The position numbers were made by a program, and so were the translations under genes. A DNA stretch of 64,000 nucleotides from Rosellinia necatrix. Taxonomy: Eukaryota; Ascomycota; Sordariomycetes; Xylariales; Xylariaceae. Shown here piece by piece: positions 21,276 through 33,717 of this stretch. Every line of letters begins with the position of its first letter. Position 1 is the first letter of the stretch. The notes beneath the pieces are model-generated. The model had not been told where the DNA came from. It saw only the letters and a list, made by a program, of their open reading frames with translations, and searched no databases. The stretch spans positions 2,046,001-2,110,000 of the forward strand of contig JAGYVD010000002.1 of NCBI GenBank assembly GCA_021209875.1, read 5' to 3'.

Positions 21276-24200
21276 TATCCACCCTGCACGCACGAACGCC
21301 GCCTATCTCTACATATGTGTAGAAGAGAGTCGTAGCGAGGAGCAGGACCGAGCGCTCTAACGAAGAAGAAGAAGAAGGAGAAAAAGTGCGTTCGGCATCG
21401 ACGAGTGTCTATAGACGGTAGGGAACAACGTACATGAAGCTGTTGGACGACAGAATCATCGTATGACCGATCTAGATGTCCCACGTTCCACATCTTAGAC
21501 TTCGAGTTCTTCGATTCCGGTGCCAACGCGCTGCAGCAGTCGTCGGGTCGATATTCAGCTACCAATGACTTTGATTGAGGGATGTGTTGTCGGCGTCGCT
21601 ACTCGAGAAGCAGGAGATGATTATCATAGCCATATCGCCTCCAAGAACCACTGCAGGGTTATCCCATCAGTCTTTTAAATAATCCATGAACAAACGCTGC
21701 TGCAGTACATAAGAGCTGCGGCAATACTAGGGGATTCGCTCGCCCCCGTCTTGTCATAAGCCGATCTAGCGATGTTGGGTTCTGAAACAACTCAAGTGAA
21801 CAGCCCCAGCAGAACGGTCTGACCCTAGTAGCAGGATCATTTATGCCACCTGCCGGCGTGTTTAAGTCATTATTAGGCATGTTTGCGTGTGCCAGCAGGT
21901 CTCTCGAGTATCTTTCACGCTTACGGCGCTGGTAGGGCCACCCCCAAAATAACTTCCCCCTCCCCCCCCCAATGCCAACGCCAACGCGGGAGTTCTCGGT
22001 ACACTGCAAGCTGCCGTGGAAGACACAAGATCCATCCTCTCTGCAAAGGCCACCGATATCCACGTGGATATTTGAAATATGAAAGAATAATACTCTGCTG
22101 AGCCAATCGACCTCAGCCTGGTCTGAAACCGGCCAGGGTCGCTCAGAACATCGATCTACCTTGATAGCTATCTTCCCCATGGTCGTCGCGGGCACGACCA
22201 CGAGCGGTGGGGGCCACGATACATAGAACGATAATAAACTATATCTCTCAGATCCCATCGCGTCTCCCAATCGGCAGTGAGTCGTGCTGGGGGATTAGAC
22301 CCCCCGGAGCGAGGTGGCCGATCCAGACCTTGCATGTAATCAAGTTCTAGTCCACATTGAAGGGGAAACGCATATGTACCGTTTGGTCTCAAACGTGCGC
22401 TCTTGATGAGCGTTCCCCGCCGTGTTGAAAATTTCGTTCAGGTCCTAGAAGTGTTTGGCTTGCCACAAGCCACTCAAAAAAAACACAATAGATACATGCA
22501 GGTGTGAAACTTCCTTCCTGAACTAGCTCATACAACCCATGGGATTTCGGATGAAAACCAAGACGGTAATACGGCGAGGTTCCAAGTAGTCTGGGAGTGG
22601 GTGCGCGGGCATATTGGTGCTATATAGCTGGAATCTAGTAGGCCAGTGTCAGGATGCTGTACGACCGCATATATACACACATATACGCATATACACGCAT
22701 ATGTCTACAGGCACAGTTTATCAACTCTCCAGCCCCATCCGAGGGACCGCCCAAAATCTGGTTATGCCTGCGAGAGTCCCACGCCTTCACCGTCCACGGC
22801 CGACTTGAAGCAGCGAGTATAGCCGAGCCAAAGCCTGGAAATGGCTTAGAACCAGTATCAATCTCGAAGCACCCATGGGTTACATTGCATTTTATCAAGG
22901 GCCTTTTCCATGGTTGTTGCTTGTTGGATTTATGTACTATTAGTTGTCTTCGACAGTAGACGTAATAATATGCAATCAGGGGTTATGCTCAGCGTGGGAG
23001 AATCCCACGGCATCCCGGGGGAGTCTTGTCTCTTCCTACTAACTATTCTGGGTAGCAGAGATCCCACCGACCCCGGTCACCTTGGGATCGGTTGGCACGC
23101 CTTTTTCGGTCCCGATAAGCGCTGAGTCCTAGGCAACTCAGTTAACTAGGTAGTTACGTTGGTAGTTATTTAGAGGCTGTTTTTGTTTTGTTTTGTTTTG
23201 TTTTTAGGTCTTCTTCTTATTATTATTATTTTGGTCGATTGAAGAAGCTTCGTATAGTTAAGTACTTACTCAACCTCCCCCCGCTAGGTTGTTTGGGAGG
23301 AAGCGAGCCCAGGTTTGGGCTCCTCGCCGCCATTTCTGCTACCGCGTAGGCTGATATGCCCCAATGGCTGTTCCTGGCAAGCAATCTTGTATGGTAGTCC
23401 CTTGGAGGCGAGTCGGGGGCTTCTATGCGATAGCGCGCTCGCCCCGTACCCGATCTAGACTCCTTGTTGTTGAAACATGCAGCTAAGTTAAGGATGCAAG
23501 GTTGCTACCCGCGGTATTAGATTAGTGAAAATAATACCCTAGACCCCGGTAAACTGGTAAATCCTGTAAACACCGTGTTTTGGGCCCTATTTTCTCGACC
23601 GAAGGACGTAGGCGTGCCACGAGATGCCGCAGTCGACGGACGACTCTTCATTCACCTACCCGTGCGACAATACAACCCACCCGGTCCCAATAGACATTGC
23701 GCGCTGCGCTGCATCTCAGGTGTCGCCCCCGGGCGAGCGACGGGGAAATACCAGATGCCAGGCCTCGCTGCTCCGCGTAGTCTCCACGCACCACCCATCC
23801 GTGAGATCCCGTGGCTGCTGACGAGACTTGCATATACTGCATCACAGCACCCACGCGAACTTATTTAATAGAAGACGAGCCTCGGGAACTCGGACGTCCT
23901 CCATTCATTAGTCGACCCAACAGCGGGGGAAGCCTTGACAAATCCCAGCTAGATCCGCGGCCGTCACCCGAGACGACTCAGGCCTGCCTCTTGTCTTGCC
24001 ATGGGCTGGACCATGACTATATAAGAGTGCATTATAGCGTTGGGAGCCCCGGCGAATCAATGCCGACGCCAGGGACAGTCCGCCCGTCCGGCTCGATTGA
24101 TGGGGGGACGGCCTCCTGTCTCACGGGTAGTTGCAGATTATCCCGGACTATCTAGTGAAAGGCCGGCGTGGGATTGGCGGAGGGAAAAACTGCTGCCGGG

Positions 24201-26457
24201 CTGGGTTGACATGCACTCCTCGCTCTGCGCCTGTCCTTGTTCTCTGGGCAGAGGCGCACCTCCAGACATTCGGTGAACGGGTGGCTGGTAACCCTCCGGC
24301 TATTTATCACAGGCTTCGTTCTCGTCTTGCGCAGGCACGGTTCCTATCCCGCTTGACCAAGGCCGCTGGCGACGAGCTACGATGTTTCGATTTGAAGATC
24401 CACGATGTATGTCTGCGACGATAGCTTCGAATCCCCCCCACTTCTTAAATATCCAGTTCACCGGCCCTTCGCGGTTGCATTATTACCGGAAGGTGGAAGC
24501 CCGCATGATAGCCTGCTCCTGAGTGGTCGTGCTCTCAGCCGACAGGAGGAAGTCGAGTAGTCCAGGAACCGGGGAATCTATTCGGCCCCCAAGATACTGG
24601 AATGGCAAGGAATCGAGTGAGGTTGTACTATAGATCTGCGAGGAATCTCGGCCTGCGTATCACACCTGTCGAGCCTCGCGATGACCTCTCTCATGGTTCG
24701 GCAGCATCCATTTGTCCCCGGATAGGTAGCTAATCGACTGATAGGCCAGTAACTTGTCTGGGTTATATGAACCTCGCAAGAGGCGTCGCTCGCGTTAGAC
24801 GCGGTGGCAACGCCGAGCCGTGTTGAATTCGTGTCCAAGTGAGATTGGGCCATCGTCTCGCTTGCCTACATACCATGGAACCCATCGTGTGATTTGGCCT
24901 CAGGCATTTTCTCATAATTAACTTCGAAAATACTGCGAATAGATCCCGAAGCTGGCCATCTCTACCGATGGCCCTAGGAAGAGTGGAAGCACACCGGCGC
25001 CCCAATCCACATCATCCGAATCATATGTAACCCCATACCGCATGAGTTACCAACCTGCTGGAAATATGTGATCACAAATTGGTCTCATCGCTCGGGAATA
25101 CTCACTGAAACGAAACAAGATAATTTCGTGACGACTCGGCGTGCGACATCATCTATATGTCTAGGTTTTTGGCCCCCCAAACACCAGCGCGGGAGCATTT
25201 ATGTCACACCGAGCTCAGCCTTGCAACCATTGGTAAGGTGATGCAATTACCACGGCGTCCGACATACTTACTCGAATTTCGAGAGCTGTTCATTTCACTC
25301 AGCTTGAGGGGGGTGCTGTGATGGAACGGAATGACAAAAAGCGGAAGCCATCAATTAGCTACCTCGAAGCTCACTGCTCGTCTACTTGTATGTTTGGCCC
25401 GTCTCCTTGAGACTCGTTGGAATACATCCGGAATATGAATAATTCTACAGTGCCCTTATGATTTACTAACGAGATTCGTAGATAATTCAAGCATGCGCCC
25501 ACCCTCGCGTCCTCAACGCGTTAGCCACCACCATGGAATGCTGGCAGGCTGTGGCCAGGACGGAGAACTAATACACGCCTCCCCTCAAATGCCAATGACT
25601 TTGTAGTCTATGCATCCACCAGCTTCTAACACTGCGGCTTTCGCATCCGAGTTTGTCTCCTATTTACAGGATGTGATGGGCTTGCCGGCTTAGGGTAGGA
25701 CTTCTGATCTTGCAGGGCTAAGTGGTGAGCAAGAGAGGCGAGGTTAAAACTACCCCTAAGACATACATTCTTAGGGTGCACTACCGTATTGGTCTCAGCA
25801 GTGCGTATTTGGCCCTGTGGTGGACACGGTGACGACTGCCACTTTGCCCGAGGGCGGCTCACTTTACCAGGCGAAAGGGGCGTGTGCCACCCCCTAAAGC
25901 ACCTCGACAACATTGCTCACTTTCGGGCACTGCTTTGCCCTACCTTTATGTTTATAGCTTCCAATCCTAGCCCGTCCGAAGCATCTCTCCCACCCACGGC
26001 TACAAACCCGACAATCCGAATGATAAAAATAGCTTTCAAACCCACGCAGAGCCGTTTGGTTTACATGTGCATGGCCTCTCGGATCCTTCACGAGGCTCGA
26101 CACGATTCTCTGTTTCCGGCAGGGAAGGAAGGAACACGACTTAGGGTTCTTTGAACAATGGCGGGTCAAAAATATCTTATGGCATTCTGCAACTGCGTGC
26201 GCATTGAGAGACCAGGAACCTATTTATGAACTTAAATGAAGACTTCTAAGAGCTGGTAAACGCATTTTTCAAGATGGATCTTGAAGCTCTACAGAGTATG
26301 AGTGAAAGGATAGGCGCTCTATTCCCGAATCCGACGAATCCAATATTCACATCACACATCTCACACAAAGGTGAAGGGGCTGGTGTGCCGTCATAATATT
26401 AACATATACCCCCATATATCCCGTGGCAAACCGTATCCTTCTCTAATAGATTCATAA

Positions 26458-27170
26458 TGTCGGGATATGGAGAAGAAGAAAAAAAAGTTAACGATCGGAC
26501 TTGGCCGGATCCTAAAAAGCTAAGAAGGAAAGATCAACTATCTACTACAGAGGTACATTATTAGGATGGAGATCCTACGTGAGTAGGCTCCTTCGAGGTT
26601 AGTCGGTACCGATTCTATAGACAATGGCATCCATATTGCTCCATCCGGCCCTCTCCTCCCGATAAACTCCTCCGGAATCCCTCGACGCCGAAACCGATAT
26701 CCCGCTCTATTAGATAGTCGAAGTTCTTGACGTGTTCTTTAGTTAGTCAACGGATGACTAATAGGCCACCTTGTTGCATAGGGGTAGGGGGAATCGCGCT
26801 GGGTTAAGGAGCGTGTACATAGTATGGTCGTGAACCTGGCTTCCTTGAGTTAGTTGTGCTGGATAAGACTATCCGGAGGAGACGCTAGAAGACCCGCTAG
26901 AAGACCCAATAGAAGATCAACGGTAGCTTTAGCTCAAGGCACCGGGTGGGCGTACGTTTCGTGCTAACTAAGATGGCGTACATATGTTGAAAGGGGATCA
27001 CTGAGTTCCGAGATTAGGATCACTATGAGTGACACTCTGCTGGGTTCGAAGATGCGGAGTGAAGATTTCGACCAGCCTTGCCTTATCTCCGTGCCAACGT
27101 GGGGAAGACATGCTCTACATAGTATTTACGCCTATTTAGGAAGCTCTATGGGATTAGTACGTTCCCGACA
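26458..27170. mobile_element. Possible degenerate LTR-like remnant (weak)
   Basis: The 713-bp segment begins TGTCGGGA and ends TCCCGACA, a perfect 8-bp TG...CA terminal inverted pair as in LTRs, and has an internal 12-bp triplication (CGCTAGAAGACC-like, near 26883-26920). No target-site duplication is visible (CATAA versus AAATT), and TTCCCGA also pairs with a nearby TCGGGAA at the right end as a small hairpin, so the ends may be coincidental. No coding remnant is recognised. Confidence 0.2.
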
Positions 27171-30100
27171 AAATTTCTCTCGGGAATGAAGCCAGACTAC
27201 CCGCGCTACTCACTCTAGCTAGGAACCTTATATTGTTTGGTTATCAAACCATCACCACGCCAATCTCCTGCCGGGATGGAAACGAGTCCCCAATGCCTTA
27301 TACTAGCCAGTGTTCATTTCCCACAGCAATGGATCGGGATTTTAGTCAGGCATTAGACAGCCATTCCACCTAGGTTCCAGCGAGTCCTTCGGAGGCTCTG
27401 CGTGCCACTGGCTGGGTTTGAGAGAACGTGTGTTTGATTCCACAGAGGAGCGCTCATTCGGATAAATGCCGTGCTGGACAGGATGATGTGCGGGTTGCCC
27501 GGGACACGATTAATCAAAGTTTCGATGCTACATGGGGAAATACCCATTAGGTAAGACGTGTTATTTTTGATATCGATGTCTTGGATATAGCAACAATCCG
27601 ACATGACCGCTAGCCACTGACGTCTTTGCGCGGCGTGTAAACCCGCACTTGAGGCTGGTTTGAAACATGTATGCAAGCCGCGAAATGCTCTTCACACCGC
27701 TCCCTATTGGCCGAGAGTTCCGTGTTACCTATCGAGATCGAGGACGGGCTGATCGTGCGTTATGCGCTCGCGGGAAAGTATGCGGAAACGCCCGCTCTGG
27801 CATTATATTCCCGATACGCTGACAGAAAAAGACACCTACGCGCGCCTTGCTTCGTGGGGGAGGAGGTGATGGCCACGTCTCCAGGCTCATCGGCGACTTA
27901 ATATCCGGCGGCTATGGTCTCAGATAGCCCCAGTTTGTGATAAGACACTTATAGATGGCTTAAATGATGTAGTGAAAACTGATTCTTGGTTTAACAAGAT
28001 ACTGTATCTGAGCGGGTGTTCAGGTTTTGTTTTCTCACCGGTCACCGGTCGCTGCTATATATCATGCAGGGAGGGAAAAAAAAAAAACCATGGCCGGCAC
28101 AGCTATTTCGACATGATAGGTCGAATGGACGGAGATGATCACAGCCATTCTGTATGATACACTCGAGCTCAAAGACGATGCTGCATGATTCTCCCTCGCA
28201 CGTTCTAATTGCAAGGCTCCCGAGCAGCGAATATAGCACGCTACGATAGTTCCATGCATTAGACTGGTCTGTGTACTGTGCTCTGTGCTCTAGCGTGACT
28301 GGATGATGTAACCTAAGGGAGAGAGGTTTTAGGAATGAGTTAAAAATGGGGTTTTCTCGCGCGTTTTGGCGTTTTGGCGTTTTAGCGTGTTGTCAGGGCT
28401 GCGAGGAGTTTTGTGAAGCCATCCATATGATACGATAGGCTGTGCTCGAGACTCACTCTGCCAAGTGTAGTCATATACCATCGGCTTTCGCCTCTTTCCT
28501 GGGTTTGAGTGGCTCATATGTTTTGAGGCCGAGCGAGAATGGAGAGTGTTGGCTGCTGCTTGGACCACTGGGTTGACAGAGGGCCACCTCTCTGCACCGA
28601 TCATGGGGCACCCCTTGACCGCAACGACCAACAGCCACCCGACAGACTGGAAGCGTCATTAGCATTCTGTCAACCGAATGTCACCCTTCGCAAGCATCCC
28701 CCAATCGAAGCATTCTGAATCTCGTTCTGGCAATCGTCCACCGCAGACGGACCACGCACTGTAACCGTATCCTCACCTTTACCGGTCTGGGATGTTTCAT
28801 CTAGACCGATTTGGTTACTCATCCCCATATCCCTGGACGGACTGGGCAGGTCCTATCGTCGCCCTAAACCCATCATGGAGCCACGTTCTCACCACGTTTT
28901 TGAGTTAGGTATCAAAACAGGGCCCTTTTCGCCGTGACGTTTTGCGCTAGAGGCATAGCTAGTATCAAATAGCATCAAATGGCCTTCAAAAATGGCTGGC
29001 AGTGGATGGAACATACGATAGACCCCGCTAAGTTAGGTAACCGGTATCGATGGTATTTGAGGGGATATGAAATACCTACTCAATACACTTGTACTAATCA
29101 AGACGAGGGTTGTCTACATGTATGAAATCCTATAAGACTATAGTAATCACTCACAATTAAGCTAAGATTGTAAGTAGGTTATACATGCACATATCTGTAC
29201 TGTCGAGAGATCAGGTTTGGGGCGCAGGTCAGTCGGCAAAGTATAACACTTATTCGTCCGCTCCGCCTTGATAATTCTTCGATAGGTTATCTGGACACGT
29301 TTCGGGATAGTTGGCCCGGTCTCTGGGCTGAGCATTGACCAACGATCTACCGTACGTGGATATTCAAAGATAGATATCGCCATAGACCGTGACGGAGACC
29401 ATTGCAATTAGTGTCCTTGATGACATGTAACGGGATGGTAAGTTGCTCTTCAGGTACTACGGAGATGCCGCCCAGAAGGCGATGGATCTGTCGATCACAA
29501 CTTGAGTTATCGGAGGTCAGTACACTTGTAGAGACTAACGGAACCCTGCCGAATTTTCAGATACACTACATAGCCCCAAGATCTCCCGGGGAATCCCAAC
29601 TAGGGTGGTAGATTAGTATAGTGTAGTTGCGCTGATTGAAGCTGCGCGATTCGTCTCCATCCCATACGTACTGTAGTGTATTGGCCGACTGGTCCAGGTG
29701 GTAGCTTGTGCAGCAGCCTGTGCAGCAGCCGCGAAGTTCACCAAGGTAAAATGGTCCATGGGCTAATACGGCGTAGAACGCGGTTTTGGCATGCTGCATT
29801 TCGTCTCTCTTCCCGGGGAATCCTTCGCGGGCCGCTGGCGAGAACGGAGGCTTTTTTTCCCGACTGGCCTCTCTGATGGATTGCCCAAGGGGAAAAAAAA
29901 CAAAGGCAAAAAAAAAAAAACCCCACACCCGGAAAGAGGCACGGTAAGAGAGGCACGGTCAACACCCAATCGCGTTACACTAGCGTCTTCTCCGACGCGT
30001 CCCTTCGGCGCTGCAGCGGACTTCACACAGCCACACTAGAACATGATTGGCCATTTTTGAACTCGGTAGTTGGTTTTTCGGATTGACGCGGTATGGATTG

Positions 30101-30832
30101 TGTAGGTATGTAATGAATAACGCACGAGTCAGCACATGGTGAGGGGAGGATGTGGTGGCATCGGGATGAGGTGAGACGATGAGCAGTGCTTGGCTCTTTT
30201 GCATCGCCAAAACGGCGTGCTACACAGTACGGAAACATACTAATAACTGCCTAGAAAGACACAACTATGCAAGAAGGAGGGAGCTTGAGCCGCCGGGATG
30301 ATGTTATGTAAAGAGATCATGATTTAGTGTACAGTGCTAGTTATGTATGTTCATCAGTTATACATGGCTAACCTTCCTTTTGCACTAGTCTTTGCTCGGA
30401 CTCACTACTCCATACTATACCTGCAAGCCAGCCCAGTGCTCGTAATATACTGTGCAGTATGGACCTCTGTATCTATCTAGACATGTATGTAAAAGCTATT
30501 CTGGAAGTGGAGATTGTCAGATAAAATTATTAATCCAGTCCAATGGGACCACTAATGCTCGCTATCTTCAGATGCATCTTGCTAGCCTCAGACCTGAGCA
30601 CCTGGGTGGGTTGAGATCCTATTGGCTTGTTAAGGATGACAGGTCCATAGTAGGTTGTTGAAGATTTCCATTTCACCGCCAATGCAGTGCCTTGTTCATG
30701 CAGCTTGCAGACAGGACTCTCTGGTAACCGCAATACGAACAATATGACTGATACCTATACAAACGGTGCTCTCTTGTGATATATGATGGGTGATGAGACA
30801 CACCGCACATATACACATATGCATATATATAT

Positions 30833-30836
30833 GTGT

Positions 30837-30880
<44 letters not shown>
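30833..30880. repeat. (GT)n microsatellite
   Basis: Four GT units, a single AT interruption at 30841-30842, then 19 GT units, preceded by (AT)n and CATATA sequence from about 30806. Confidence 0.95.
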
Positions 30881-30881
<1 letters not shown>

Positions 30882-32410
30882 CTTTAGTGCGAACGGACTA
30901 GCGACAAACTGTTGGCTTTATTACTTGTACAGTATTTACCTACAAATACAAATACAAAATGCTGGAGACTATCTTTGTGGTGTATTTGGCATTTTTGTGT
31001 ATATACATACATACTTAGGTACCATACCGTACACTACATTCCTTTAAATGTCAGTCGGCACTTCTTCGATAGTCCCACATCCCCCTACTTGTAGTGTAGA
31101 CGTGACATCATAAGATTGCACGGATACAGGGCTTTTATGAGGGTCTCAACGTAATCATAGTTAGTACGGATCATTTCTCTAGGTGTGTTTGAAGTGTCTT
31201 GGGCCTAGGTGCAAAGCAGGTACTGTTAAATACACCAATTTTATTGGCTTCTCAATAGTCTAGTGTATGTTGACCATGGCGTATACTGGTGCCGAACCGG
31301 CACGCAAAGGGGCAATATTCTTGGCTACATGCATATATATACTTATCAGTAAATATGCGAACCACGGTGGGTAGTTATTATGAAGATAGAAGATACTACA
31401 GGAATAGGATGCATAGATTTATATGGTGTATGCCGTTCTTAAGTTCCTGCCTACTACATGTATCATCATGAGAACCCAAATTTGCATGTGCACTGTGCAC
31501 CGGGTGAGTGGTCGTATAACATCATCCCGAAATGCCGGTAGTGCAAGTTGACCAAATACTGTACGAATACTGTATAATTACAGTATTGTCTAGCAGGCAA
31601 ACCATTGAAAGCCCCAGAAAATTACAACCAAGGTAGGCATCTGCCGGATTTCGCGCGCTTCTTGCTTCTTCACATCTGCGGCGGCCACGACGAACAAGCA
31701 TGTTGCCTGTTCTAATTCGGGGCAAGGCATGGGCTGGCATGGGTATCAACACCCTCTTCTCCATCAGGAGTCTCGCATCATATGGGGTTCCCCTCACGGT
31801 GTCACCGCTGGGTGACGAAAATAGCCGGCGACCCGTGAAGAGAAGAGAAGACGAAATGGAAAGAAGCTCGCTGGGTGCGGGGAATGCCGAGTTGGTAGGA
31901 CCGCAGAACCGTCACTTTGGGACCGCCTTAGTGTGTACTAGGTAAGGCGCGTGCTGAAGATTTATGTGCTCAGACTGTTTGGACAGCCATGCCCGGAATT
32001 TCTGCAGGCATGAACGTTGGCGGCATCACCAACATGAAAAAACCTCGTGGATGAATGCACTGCCCAAGTTGACCGCTGATTCGAATAGCTGGGATGCCCA
32101 GGATGGATCGGGATCTCGAGGGCTATGTATGCATGTATGTAGCAGAATATCATTGTCCGGTCCCCAACCTCTTCGAAAAGGGAAGATCTACACCCAACCC
32201 GTTTCGCTGTCGCACGTGGATACCTCGGTCTCTGACCTAGCGTCTGTTTGTAGTAATAATGCTCGACCGAAAACGCTGGTGTTGTAAACTAACAGTTCTT
32301 CTAGAAGACAAGGCGAAACATTCGGTATGTCGTGCTATTACTATATCGTACTAGTACATACTACACTAAGAGCTCGACTCCCTGCCAATATGGACTAACC
32401 GATACAAGTA

Positions 32411-32432
32411 TAGTGCACCACGCGGTGCACTA
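32411..32432. repeat. Perfect 9-bp inverted repeat with a 4-nt loop
   Basis: TAGTGCACC (32411-32419), loop ACGC, GGTGCACTA (32424-32432). A T-rich tail does not follow, so it does not look like a terminator. It lies inside the gene-poor region. Confidence 0.8.
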
Positions 32433-32656
32433 GAAGCTCATCGACGCATTAGTGGCATGTACTAAAGTAGTTATGGGTCGGTTATGGGGCACTGAAATCT
32501 TACTAGTACATTCTACTCACTACTTGTAAGCAACTAACTACTTACATATGTACTTCTGTCCTATTGTCAGGAACGAGGCGGGAACGAGGTAGCAACGACT
32601 GCGTAGTGGGCACCTGGGGCGACGACTAAGGCACGCTACTGTAAATGCCAACTTCG

Positions 32657-32674
32657 ACCTACACTAGTGTAGGT
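32657..32674. repeat. Perfect 18-bp palindrome
   Basis: ACCTACACTAGTGTAGGT reads the same on both strands. It combines the two recurrent words of the surroundings (ACCTACAC and GTGTAGGT) and lies within the octamer-rich zone. Confidence 0.85.
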
Positions 32675-33690
32675 AGGTAGATACTGGACTGTGGTTGTGT
32701 ATTGGGCCGGGAGTACAGTGCCACTAATTCATTTCATACGGTAGCACAGAAGGAATACTTGTAAGGTAGGTAAGGTGTAAGGTTCACGAGTCTCATCGCT
32801 CACCATCCACTCGCCATCCTCTCACATCATCCTCTTATCATCCACGCGCTCACTTTACATTAAATTGTGTGCTGTGAGTCGAAGGGCCGGAGTGGCTGGA
32901 GGGAGGGGGCGTTCGTTAATCACTTCACCCCAGTATAGTTGTGCGAGGCGCTACATCGACGAGTTCACATCTCAGATTCCTATGCGTTGACCAGGTAGGG
33001 AGGGTACTCTACCGTAATGCCGCGTGGATGCCGAACGGCAAGGGAACGGCAAATGTTATAGCCCACCACACCACACCACACCACAGACAAACACCACTGA
33101 CTACACCACACACCATGCTCACTACCTACCTGCTACACTACATCGGTACATACCTACCTACTATGACATCCTGTAGTGTACCTGTGTGCCATCACGCTTG
33201 CCCTCTTTTGTTTGCTTCGGCCTGAATGGTGGAAAGACAAATATGTATCGGGGACCATCGTAACGCCAATGCCGATCTCCGAGAAGCTAAGGCAGCGCGT
33301 GTTCTGTACAGATGTACATACATAGGTAGTCACCATCCATCCATTCATCTGTCGCTACCTGACCACAGCACAGTAGTGTACATACCTGGTTATCTACTTA
33401 GGTACTAGGTAGGTACTGACACACTCTTGATCTGCCTACAACACTAACCACTGTAACTACCTAACACGTACATAGCACAACATAGGTATGTCTGGTATTG
33501 GGGAGGGGAGGGCTTCGACCAGCGGTTCGAGCCCTCAGACTCGCATGTACGAATCCTTCTCGCGTACCTGCATAATAATAAGCCTGTCTGACGTCTTGCA
33601 TCCCCGATAGTTACTGGCACATACATACTTGTAGTTACTCTGCAGCACACACCACCACAGTACTACTTCATGTAGTGTATGTAGTAGATA

Positions 33691-33717
33691 CACTGCACAC
33701 TGCACACTGCACACTGC
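33691..33717. repeat. 7-bp minisatellite CACTGCA, nearly four units
   Basis: Head-to-tail CACTGCA units follow immediately after a GTAGTGTA octamer at 33672. Confidence 0.85.

Noticed and set aside
21659..22270. 203-codon minus-strand open frame in the gene-poor region
   Set aside because: No domain, signal peptide or family resemblance; composition and an embedded low-complexity stretch around the C-run at 21957-21970 look like chance coding.
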